Part shown: one piece after another, positions 1 to 5,615 of the stretch
Layout of the letters: each line of letters opens with the position of its first letter
Numbering within the stretch: position 1 is the stretch's first letter
Source of the DNA: Candidatus Sulfotelmatobacter sp.
GTDB lineage: Bacteria > Acidobacteriota > Terriglobia > Terriglobales > Acidobacteriaceae
Reading direction: 5' to 3'
Length of the DNA: 8,035 bases
Assembly: GCA_030045935.1 (NCBI GenBank)
Contig: JASIEN010000667.1
Location: 1-8,035 of the forward strand
The notes under the pieces: generated by a model
Told to the model about the DNA's origin: nothing
Databases searched by the model: none
What the model saw: only the letters and a program-made list of their open reading frames with translations
Translations under genes and position numbers: made by a program

Positions 1-538
1 CGTGCTGCTTGGCGACGTTGTTGATCAGTTCCATGATGACGACGGTCTTACCCACGCCGGCGCCACCGAACAATCCGATCTTGCCGCCTTTCAGGAACGG
101 CTGAATGAGATCGATGACCTTCACGCCGGTTTCGAACATCTCGGCGGTGGTGGCCTGTTCGTCGAAGGGGGGAGCGGGGCGATGAATCGGCCAGCGCTCC
201 TTGTACTCGATAGGCCCGAGATTATCTACGGGTTCGCCGATAACATTCATGATGCGGCCCAGCGTGCCCCGGCCAACGGGAGCCGAGATCGGCCCGCCCA
301 TGTCGATGGCCTTCATGCCTCGCACCATGCCGTCGGTAGCCTCCATGGCGATGCAGCGCACGCGTCCTTCACCAAGGAACTGCTGGACCTCGAGAACGAC
401 GTTGATCGGTTCGGGAACGGTAAAACCGTCGCTCACCACTCTGACCGCCTCATAGATAGGCGGCAGTTGTCCTTCTTCGAATTGGACGTCGACTGCCGGC
501 CCGGCAACTTGAATTACGTGTCCGATGTTCTCTGGCAT
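1..538 (-). CDS. atpD: ATP synthase F1 subunit beta, N-terminal 179 residues (cut by window edge)
   Basis: Beta is the catalytic subunit of the F1 head and makes or splits ATP on the cytoplasmic side of the membrane. The reading frame is open from the ATG at 538 to the window edge. It covers the N-terminal beta barrel (about residues 1-75, starting MPENIGHVIQVAGPAVDVQF) and the start of the nucleotide-binding domain. The Walker A P-loop GGAGVGKT is at residues 158-165. Family members are about 460-480 residues, so roughly 300 residues (Walker B, the DELSEED region) lie outside. No clear Shine-Dalgarno sequence precedes the ATG: the upstream bases belong to a heptad repeat array ending 6 bases away. 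The gene follows atpG by 142 bp. The atpC gene would be expected next but is not visible. Confidence 0.97.
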   Translation of the reverse strand, partial: MPENIGHVIQVAGPAVDVQFEEGQLPPIYEAVRVVSDGFTVPEPINVVLEVQQFLGEGRVRCIAMEATDGMVRGMKAIDMGGPISAPVGRGTLGRIMNVIGEPVDNLGPIEYKERWPIHRPAPPFDEQATTAEMFETGVKVIDLIQPFLKGGKIGLFGGAGVGKTVVIMELINNVAKQH

Positions 539-544
539 AGATTT

Positions 545-677
545 AGCTTTCAGCTGCTAGCTCCTAGCTTTTGTTGATCCTCTCACGCCGTCCTCGCTGT
601 CGTGTGGGTGGTCCGGAGGTTCTAAGTTCAAGTCTCGTCCCGATTTGCCAGAAGCTAGTAGCTTGAAGCTTGCAGCT
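545..677. repeat. Inverted pair of AGCT-core heptad arrays filling the atpG-atpD junction
   Basis: Two arrays of 7-bp units face each other. The left arm (545-572) is four units in perfect phase: AGCTTTC, AGCTGCT, AGCTCCT, AGCTTTT. The right arm (650-677) is four units: AGAAGCT, AGTAGCT, TGAAGCT, TGCAGCT. Each unit keeps the palindromic AGCT while the other three bases vary. Aligning the left arm with the reverse complement of the right arm gives 21 of 28 positions paired, around a loop of about 77 nt. The right arm ends 3 bases before the atpG stop codon, and the left arm ends 6 bases before the atpD start codon. The array is clear by eye; a role as an RNA hairpin is inference. Confidence 0.85.
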
Positions 678-680
678 TCT

Positions 681-1748
681 TCACATCGCCGCTGCACCGC
701 TGACGATTTCGATGATCTCTTTCGTGATCTTCGCCTGGCGGGCGCGATTCATGGCCAGAGTCAGCGAGTCAATCATGTCAGTGGCGTTGTTGGTGGCGGA
801 ATCCATTGCCGTCATGCGCGCGGCATGCTCGGCTGCCACCGACTCGAGCAACGCCCGGAATATCTGGATCGCTACATATTTCGGCAGCAGCGCCTTAAAC
901 AATTCTTCGGGCGGCTGCTCGTAAATGTAATCGACCTGTTCGGTTCCGAAATGCGTCGCCTCTTCGCGTCGATCGCGCATGCCCACGCCCGCGCTAATGG
1001 CCGCTTCTTTTGCCTTTTCCATTTCTTCCTCAGGCAATTCTTCCACGAGGCGAACGACGCGCTCGCCAATCTCGCTGACGGGCAGAATCTGCTCGACCAC
1101 AAGCCGCTGCGCAATGATCGACTTGAATTCATTAAAAACCACGTAGACAGAATCGATTTCCTCGCGCTTGTAGCGCTCGATCACGGCGTCGGCGAGCCGG
1201 CGGGCCTGAGAAAATTCGAGTTTACCTAAGATGCCTACATGCTCGCCCGTAATCTGGATCGGGCCGGCACGTTCGGTAGCTTCGGGTTTATCAAGCGACT
1301 CTTCAGCCTCGGCGAGGCTTGGCGTTTGCACCTTCGTCATGGGATAGCGCCGGCGAAAAAAGTCGCGCCCCTTGCGGCCGATCGCTTCGATATCGATGTT
1401 CTTCCCGGCTTTGGATTCGATAAAGCGCGTGGCGGCTTTAATGATGTTGCCGCTGAACGCGCCGGCGAGTCCTTTGTCGCCGGTAACCACAATGAGCAAA
1501 ATGGTTTTCTCTTCGCGCTGCGCGAGCAATGGATGCTTAGGCTCGCCGGTCTCCGGATCATAGATTTCTGTACGAGCTACCAGCGATTTCAAAACATTCG
1601 TCAGCATCTGCGCATAAGGACGCGCCGCGAGCGTGCGCTCCTGCGCGCGGCGCAGCTTGGCCGCAGAAACCACTTTCATGGCTTTCGTGATCTGCCGCGT
1701 GTTGACCACGCTGCGGATACGGCGGCGGATGTCGAGAATGTTGGGCAT
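681..1748 (-). CDS. atpG: ATP synthase F1 subunit gamma, enlarged form (355 aa)
   Basis: Gamma is the central shaft that turns inside the alpha3beta3 head and couples proton flow to catalysis. The N-terminal helix (MPNILDIRRRIRSVVNTRQITKAM, residues 1-24) and the C-terminal helix ending ITKEIIEIVSGAAAM (341-355) are typical. VTGDKGLAGAFSGN at 88-101 is the conserved start of the globular domain. The protein is about 60 residues longer than the roughly 290-residue norm. The extra sequence is in two places: around 141-169 (acidic, TPSLAEAEESLDK...) and around 225-270 (charged, ...LVEELPEEEMEKAKEA...). The second insert sits just before the YIYEQPPEELFKALLPKYV block. The ATG at 1748 gives the canonical N-terminus; no strong ribosome binding site precedes it. 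The stop is TGA at 681-683. Confidence 0.96.
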   Translation of the reverse strand: MPNILDIRRRIRSVVNTRQITKAMKVVSAAKLRRAQERTLAARPYAQMLTNVLKSLVARTEIYDPETGEPKHPLLAQREEKTILLIVVTGDKGLAGAFSGNIIKAATRFIESKAGKNIDIEAIGRKGRDFFRRRYPMTKVQTPSLAEAEESLDKPEATERAGPIQITGEHVGILGKLEFSQARRLADAVIERYKREEIDSVYVVFNEFKSIIAQRLVVEQILPVSEIGERVVRLVEELPEEEMEKAKEAAISAGVGMRDRREEATHFGTEQVDYIYEQPPEELFKALLPKYVAIQIFRALLESVAAEHAARMTAMDSATNNATDMIDSLTLAMNRARQAKITKEIIEIVSGAAAM

Positions 1749-1755
1749 TTAAAAT

Positions 1756-1872
1756 CAGTTCCCAGTTGTTAGTACTCGGTACTCAGTTATAAGGTACAGC
1801 AGGAGGTTGTGCTTCTGGGCACCGAGTACTTGGTACTTGGTACTTGGTACTTGGTGCGAGGTGCTGCGTACT
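1756..1872. repeat. Inverted pair of GTAC-core heptad arrays filling the atpA-atpG junction
   Basis: The right arm (1817-1872) is eight consecutive 7-bp units: GGGCACC, GAGTACT, TGGTACT three times, TGGTGCG, AGGTGCT, GCGTACT. The left arm (1756-1790) is five units: CAGTTCC, CAGTTGT, TAGTACT, CGGTACT, CAGTTAT. The four-base core is GTAC (palindromic) or a near variant at every seventh base. AGTACTCGGT (1771-1780) is perfectly complementary to ACCGAGTACT (1821-1830), which gives a 10-bp stem with a 40-nt loop. The right arm overlaps the atpA stop codon (TAG at 1871-1873), and the left arm stops 7 bases from the atpG start. The architecture matches the other two arrayed junctions but with a different core word. 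Confidence 0.87.
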
Positions 1873-3403
1873 ACTTCGCTACCGCTTCCCTGCTGCCGAC
1901 AAACTGCTGCTTTGCTTGCTTTATGACGTCGGCCATCTGTGCTTTCAATGCATCGTCGAGAATTTTCTTTTCCATGATCGTGCGCAGAATTCCGGGGCTA
2001 GTGGAATCCACGTACTCGTAAAGCGCCTTTTCGAAGTCGCGGACCTCGCTTACCTGGAGGTCATCAAGAAACCCTCCTGTTCCCGCCATGATGATCAGAA
2101 TCTGCTTCGAGAACGGCAGAGGCGAGAATTGGTCTTGCTTCAGAAGCTCGACAAGACGCTGGCCGCGATTCAGCTGCGCCAGAGTGGCCTTATCGAGATC
2201 GCTGCCAAACTGTGCGAACGCGGCCAATTCACGGTACTGCGCGAGTTCCAGTTTTAGCGAGCCGGCAACCTGACGCATGGCTTTGATTTGCGCGCTACCG
2301 CCGACGCGGCTGACGGAAAGACCCACGTTCACAGCCGGGCGCACGCCCTTGTTGAACAAATCGGTTTCGAGATAGATCTGGCCGTCGGTGATCGAAATTA
2401 CGTTCGTCGGAATGTATGCGGAAACGTCGCCCGCCTGAGTTTCGATGATGGGCAATGCAGTCAGCGATCCACCGCCATTCTTATCGCTCAGTTTGGCTGC
2501 GCGCTCCAGCAAACGTGAGTGGAGATAAAAAACGTCTCCGGGATATGCCTCGCGGCCTGGCGGACGGCGCAACAGCAGAGAAATTTCGCGGTACGACGCC
2601 GCGTGTTTAGACAAATCGTCATAAATCACCAGCGCATGGCGTTTACTGTCGCGGAAATATTCACCCATGGCACATGCCGCGTACGGTGAGATGTACTGCA
2701 TGGGCGCGGGCTCGGAGGCCGAAGCCGCTACGACGATCGTGTACTCCATCGCGCCGTAATCTTCCAGAATCTTAACCACCTGCGCGATGGAAGACCGTTT
2801 TTGTCCGATCGCGTTGTAGATGCAAATCAGATCGTTGCCCTTGCTGTTGATGATCGTGTCGAGCGCGATAGCCGTCTTGCCGGTCTGCCGGTCGCCGATG
2901 ATGAGTTCGCGCTGGCCGCGGCCGATGGGGATCATGCTGTCGATCGCCTTCAGTCCGGTGGCCATTGGCTCACGCACGGGCTGGCGATCAACAACGCCCG
3001 GAGCCAGGCGTTCAAGAGGAATGTACTTATCGCTAGTAATCGGTCCTTTGTCGTCGATAGGATGACCCAGCGAATCGACAACGCGGCCGATCAGGGCATC
3101 CCCCACGGGCACGCTCATGATCCGGCCAGTGCGCTTGACTTCGTCGCCTTCTTTGATTTCGGTGTAGTCGCCGAGCAGCACCACGCCAACCTGGTCCTGT
3201 TCCAGGTTCATGGCGATGCCGGCTACGTCGTGCGGAAAAGAAAGAAGTTCGCCCGCCATGACTTTATCGAGGCCATAGACCCGGGCGATGCCGTCACCCA
3301 GGGTAATGACCGTGCCGGTCTCGTCCACGGAGATCTTCGATTCGTAATTCTCGATCTGCTCGCGGATCAGTTTGGTAATTTCATCTGCTTTGATTTGGGC
3401 CAT
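1871..3403 (-). CDS. atpA: ATP synthase F1 subunit alpha (510 aa)
   Basis: Alpha is the non-catalytic nucleotide-binding subunit of F1, alternating with beta in the hexamer. The Walker A motif GDRQTGKT is at residues 170-177. The Walker B region is ALVIYDDLSKHA (257-268). The alpha/beta signature PAVNVGLSVS is at 356-365, followed by R366, the conserved arginine of SVSRVGGSAQ that reaches into the catalytic site of beta. The length is normal (family about 500-513). I chose the ATG at 3403 (MAQIKADEIT...), the usual alpha start. An in-frame ATG nine codons upstream (3430) lies inside the GAGC heptad array and would add MARSSKLIS, which looks like translated repeat. No clear Shine-Dalgarno sequence precedes 3403. 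The stop TAG at 1871-1873 overlaps the next array. Confidence 0.97.
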   Translation of the reverse strand: MAQIKADEITKLIREQIENYESKISVDETGTVITLGDGIARVYGLDKVMAGELLSFPHDVAGIAMNLEQDQVGVVLLGDYTEIKEGDEVKRTGRIMSVPVGDALIGRVVDSLGHPIDDKGPITSDKYIPLERLAPGVVDRQPVREPMATGLKAIDSMIPIGRGQRELIIGDRQTGKTAIALDTIINSKGNDLICIYNAIGQKRSSIAQVVKILEDYGAMEYTIVVAASASEPAPMQYISPYAACAMGEYFRDSKRHALVIYDDLSKHAASYREISLLLRRPPGREAYPGDVFYLHSRLLERAAKLSDKNGGGSLTALPIIETQAGDVSAYIPTNVISITDGQIYLETDLFNKGVRPAVNVGLSVSRVGGSAQIKAMRQVAGSLKLELAQYRELAAFAQFGSDLDKATLAQLNRGQRLVELLKQDQFSPLPFSKQILIIMAGTGGFLDDLQVSEVRDFEKALYEYVDSTSPGILRTIMEKKILDDALKAQMADVIKQAKQQFVGSREAVAK

Positions 3404-3409
3404 AGAAAT

Positions 3410-3509
3410 CAGCTTCGAGCTACGAGCCATGAGCTGCGAGTAAGCAAATCACGTGATGCTCGGCAGGTCAGATTGCTCGAAACTCGCAGCTCGTCGCTAC
3501 GAGCTGATC
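3410..3509. repeat. Inverted pair of GAGC/GCTC-core heptad arrays filling the atpH-atpA junction
   Basis: The left arm (3410-3444) has five 7-bp units: CAGCTTC, GAGCTAC, GAGCCAT, GAGCTGC, GAGTAAG. The right arm (3475-3509) has five: GCTCGAA, ACTCGCA, GCTCGTC, GCTACGA, GCTGATC. The right core GCTC is the reverse complement of the left core GAGC, so the arms are a true inverted pair. GAGCTGCGAGT (3431-3441) pairs perfectly with ACTCGCAGCTC (3482-3492) across a 40-nt loop. Outside that, the core of nearly every heptad still pairs, about 20 of 24 positions over 3418-3441 with 3482-3505. The right arm runs into the last codons of atpH and contains its stop; the left arm ends 7 bases (stem 14 bases) upstream of the atpA ATG. 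Confidence 0.87.
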
Positions 3510-4033
3510 GCCTCCTTGATGCGTTCCAACTGCCCTCGCACTGAACCATCGTAAATCGTGCTGCCCAGGCGGACGATGGCCCCGCCCAAGAGAGATGCAT
3601 CCTGCGCGTAGTGAGCGCGGACTTTCTTGCCCGTCAGCCGGCCAATCTGCGACTCGAACTCTCGCTTTTCGGAATCGCCCATGGGGTGGGCGCTGGTAAT
3701 TTCGGCGTCGGCAAACCCCAGGCGGGCGTCGAGTTCTTTTTCCAGTTGCGAGATAATCGGTCCCAGAAAATGCGTTCTGCGGTGGTCGATCAGCACTGCC
3801 ACGAAATTGCGCACGTGGTGGGAAATTCCGTCACGTTGCACAATTACGTCGAGCAAGCCCCGCTTCTGGTCGGCGGGAACGGCGGGGTTCTCCCAAATCC
3901 GTCGCAACGCCTTGCTTTCATCCAGCAGTCCTGCGATCGCGCGCAACTCCGCCACCGAGCGGTCGGCATTGAGGCGGTCGTCCAGAACCACGTCGGCAAA
4001 AGCACGGGCGTAAGTGCTGGCCACGGAAGCCAT
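3497..4033 (-). CDS. atpH: ATP synthase F1 subunit delta (178 aa)
   Basis: Delta caps the alpha3beta3 head and ties it to the peripheral b/b' stalk. The N-terminal helical domain begins MASVASTYARAFADVV, the usual family opening. The C-terminal signature is recognisable at residues 150-172 (GGAIVRLGSTIYDGSVRGQL...). The length is normal for the family. The ATG at 4033 lies 3 bases after the atpF stop, so translation is probably coupled; the nearest purine-rich stretch (AAAGGA) is distant. The last codons (Ile-Ser-Ser-stop, TAG at 3497-3499) are written in the GCTC heptad array, so the extreme C-terminus has probably been shaped by the repeat. Confidence 0.96.
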   Translation of the reverse strand: MASVASTYARAFADVVLDDRLNADRSVAELRAIAGLLDESKALRRIWENPAVPADQKRGLLDVIVQRDGISHHVRNFVAVLIDHRRTHFLGPIISQLEKELDARLGFADAEITSAHPMGDSEKREFESQIGRLTGKKVRAHYAQDASLLGGAIVRLGSTIYDGSVRGQLERIKEAISS

Positions 4034-4036
4034 GAA

Positions 4037-4924
4037 TCAGTTGCCGTCCTTTCCCGGGAGCTCGCCGGAACCGGCCCCGGAAACGCCTAACTCGCTGGCA
4101 AAGTTTCTCACCAGCGCCTGATCGGTGGCGGCGTCCACGCGAATCTGCTTTTGCGCCAGACCGACGGCAAGATCGGCGGCGTAAGCTGTCAACTGGCGGC
4201 GAGCGGCCTTGGTGGCTGCGGCAATCTCCTGCCGCGCGCCTTCGATAATTTTGCGGGCCTCCTCTTGAGACGCCGCATCGATTCGAGCCTCCTCAGCAGC
4301 AGCTTCTTGTTCCGCTCGGTCGCGCATCATGCCAATTTCCACATCAAGCTTCATCAGGCGAGATTCAATATCAGCTAGTTTTCGCCGCGCTTCTTCGCTG
4401 GCTTTTTGCGCCTCCTGCATCGCCTTCTGGATGGCCGCCGTCCGCGCCTGGAACACTCCGGGCAGGTACTTGCGGCCAGCCCAGACGATCACAAGCGCAA
4501 CCACAACAAAATTCAAAATCACACTAAACAGGTAGGCATTGCTCAGGCTCAGCCCTGTAAGCTTTGCGACCAGCTGGACCGAGGGCGATTTCTTGAACTC
4601 GTCCACTTCGTCTTTTTCTTCACCGGCGGCTTCTCGCGTTTCGTGTGCCAGTTGCTGTGCGGGACCTCGGTTATGAGAGCGCTCCATCTGCTGCTCAGTT
4701 GCCGGCGGTGCCTGCTGTGCCTGCTGCCCATTTGCCGGTGGGGCCTGCGTTGAGTCTGGCGCCTGCTGCGCGCGGCTAAGAGTTACTGAAGAAGCCACGA
4801 AGAGCAGCACTGGAATCAGCGCCGTGCAGAAAATTCTTTTGAAAAAGGAAGAAATAGTGGAATCGGGATGACATCCTGGTGCGGCATGAACGCAAAAGGA
4901 AGTCGGTTTGAGAATTGCCGACAT
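4037..4924 (-). CDS. atpF: ATP synthase Fo subunit b with signal-peptide-like N-terminal extension (295 aa)
   Basis: Subunit b is the peripheral stalk, anchored in the membrane and reaching up to delta. Numbering from the TTG at 4927, the recognisable part is a membrane helix at about 131-150 (AYLFSVILNFVVVALVIVWA) followed by the long charged, alanine-rich coiled coil (about 160-265). In front of this are about 130 extra residues. These comprise a basic-then-hydrophobic stretch (FFKRIFCTALIPVLLFVASSVTL, about 28-50) ending in SRA-QQ, which looks like a signal peptidase site. A Gln/Pro/Ala-rich spacer (54-90) and a charged segment follow. E. coli b is 156 residues. I prefer the ATG at 4924, which shares one base with the TGA of atpF'. 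The TTG one codon earlier is also possible, since AGGAG at 4935-4939 is 7 bases from it. The stop is TGA at 4037-4039. Confidence 0.9.
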   Translation of the reverse strand: MSAILKPTSFCVHAAPGCHPDSTISSFFKRIFCTALIPVLLFVASSVTLSRAQQAPDSTQAPPANGQQAQQAPPATEQQMERSHNRGPAQQLAHETREAAGEEKDEVDEFKKSPSVQLVAKLTGLSLSNAYLFSVILNFVVVALVIVWAGRKYLPGVFQARTAAIQKAMQEAQKASEEARRKLADIESRLMKLDVEIGMMRDRAEQEAAAEEARIDAASQEEARKIIEGARQEIAAATKAARRQLTAYAADLAVGLAQKQIRVDAATDQALVRNFASELGVSGAGSGELPGKDGN

Positions 4925-5379
4925 CAATGCGCTACTCCTGCCGGCTGCAGCACACGGCGCATAATCTCTATGGCGAGCGTCTGTGCCTCGGCTTGTAAGC
5001 CGCTCTGCGCGGCCTCGGTTTCTTTTTGAATTTCGGCTTTTCCAGCCTGCACCTGCGCCTGAGCTTTAATGCGCACCTGATCAAGGGCTTGAGCGCGAGC
5101 CTCGAGTGCCGCTTTGCGGCGGGCTTCCTGGGCTCGGAAAACAGTTGCTCGCGCTTCGCGAAGGCGCTGTTCATATTCAGCGGTGCGCGCCTCCGCGGCA
5201 GCAATATCAGCGCGCGATTTTTCAATAGCTCCCTCTGTCTTGCTCCGCCGCTCTTGCAAAACTTGCTCCAGCGGCCTGTGCACAATCGCGGCGTATAGCC
5301 AGTAGAGCAGGGTGAACAGAATCACCGTCGGTACCGCTCCGAGCAGTAATTCGCCTAATTGTCGTAGCGTTTCATCCAT
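4924..5379 (-). CDS. atpF': ATP synthase Fo subunit b' (151 aa)
   Basis: This is the second peripheral-stalk subunit, expected to pair with b as a b/b' heterodimer. It has one N-terminal membrane helix (about residues 12-33, LLGAVPTVILFTLLYWLYAAIV). The family-typical turn RPLEQVLQERRSKTEGAI (35-52) and a long alanine- and charge-rich helix to the end follow. Size and layout fit the b/b' family. It is the first gene of the atp operon, 37-40 nt downstream of the predicted transcription start. No Shine-Dalgarno sequence is visible before the ATG at 5379; the start codon lies instead in a perfect 12-bp palindrome (CATCCATGGATG, 5373-5384). It overlaps atpF by one base (TGATG). It could equally be called a second atpF. 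Confidence 0.9.
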   Translation of the reverse strand: MDETLRQLGELLLGAVPTVILFTLLYWLYAAIVHRPLEQVLQERRSKTEGAIEKSRADIAAAEARTAEYEQRLREARATVFRAQEARRKAALEARAQALDQVRIKAQAQVQAGKAEIQKETEAAQSGLQAEAQTLAIEIMRRVLQPAGVAH

Positions 5380-5422
5380 GGATGGCTATGATCAGGATAA
5401 AAGAGGGCTATGAAAACTGTTA

Positions 5423-5451
5423 AGTCTAACGTGCGCTGGGGTTTATGTCAA
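5423..5451 (-). promoter_or_regulatory. sigma70-type promoter of the atp operon
   Basis: On the minus strand, TTGACA (5451-5446) is a perfect -35 box. It is followed by a 17-bp spacer and TAGACT (5428-5423), a 4-of-6 -10 box. The transcription start would be near 5416, leaving a 5' leader of about 37 nt before the atpF' start. This is the only strong match in the gap in the right direction, and the operon needs a promoter here because hflX upstream ends in a strong hairpin. Confidence 0.7.
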
Positions 5452-5468
5452 CGCGGAGGGGTGGAATA

Positions 5469-5600
5469 TTAGACGAATTTCGTCAATTGCAGCCACGGTG
5501 GAAAAAAGGGCGGGAGCGGAACACGAGGTGTGGCACGTATTGGCGCACTATGCAAAAACCTGCAACAAAGCCTTGACTTCCGCGCCGGGAGGTTTACCAT
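5469..5600 (-). CDS. Candidate small ORF (43 aa), hypothetical
   Basis: An ATG at 5600-5598 is preceded by GGAGGTGAT (5615-5607), a near-full match to the anti-Shine-Dalgarno end of 16S rRNA, with 6 bases between. The frame runs to TAA at 5469-5471. The product begins MVNLPARKSRLCCRFLHSAP and is rich in Arg, Pro and Cys, with no family I recognise. The composition looks more like chance translation than a normal protein. If the element is real, it may act as a leader or regulatory ORF rather than make a stable product. It lies between the hflX hairpin and the atp promoter, on the same strand as both. Evidence for it is the ribosome binding site and the hairpin around the start codon. Confidence 0.3.
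   Translation of the reverse strand: MVNLPARKSRLCCRFLHSAPIRATPRVPLPPFFPPWLQLTKFV
5472..5484. promoter_or_regulatory. 13-bp perfect palindrome, possible activator site for the atp promoter
   Basis: GACGAATTTCGTC is an inverted repeat with 6-bp arms around one central base. Its centre (5478) is about 62 bp upstream of the predicted atp transcription start. That is the spacing typical of activators that contact RNA polymerase from upstream (class I position, as known for CRP). No regulator can be named from the sequence. It also covers the last codons of the candidate 43-codon ORF. Confidence 0.35.
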
Positions 5601-5615
5601 GTAAGTATCACCTCC
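5588..5615 (-). promoter_or_regulatory. Hairpin with AUG in the triloop and Shine-Dalgarno in the stem
   Basis: Read on the minus strand, GGAGGT (5615-5610) pairs with ACCTCC (5593-5588). Inside that, TTAC (5604-5601) pairs with GTAA (5597-5594), and the three unpaired bases are exactly ATG (5600-5598); GATAC forms a bulge. Ten base pairs would hide the ribosome binding site while presenting the start codon in the loop, which resembles a translational switch such as an RNA thermometer or ligand-gated hairpin. The pairing is seen directly; the function is inference. Confidence 0.45.

Noticed and set aside
645..1229. Plus-strand open frame opposite atpG
   Set aside because: It is a shadow of the gamma subunit gene and begins in the AGCT heptad array.
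1756..1872. Heptad arrays considered as a CRISPR array or phage att repeats
   Set aside because: The units are 7 bp with no spacers and no cas genes, and they differ in word from junction to junction, so neither a CRISPR array nor an attachment site fits.
3404..3430. Upstream in-frame ATG adding MARSSKLIS to AtpA
   Set aside because: These codons are the GAGC heptad array itself. The alpha family normally starts at the MAQIKADEIT position.
2801..3544. Long plus-strand open frame (247 codons) opposite atpA
   Set aside because: It lies antisense to the strongly conserved alpha subunit. Its protein is His/Asp/Arg-rich with no family features, as expected for the reverse strand of GC-rich coding DNA.
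5373..5384. 12-bp palindrome CATCCATGGATG over the atpF' start codon as an operator
   Set aside because: It has no loop, so it is not an RNA hairpin, and it lies downstream of the promoter. It may follow by chance from the Met-Asp-Glu codons and is noted only within the atpF' entry.
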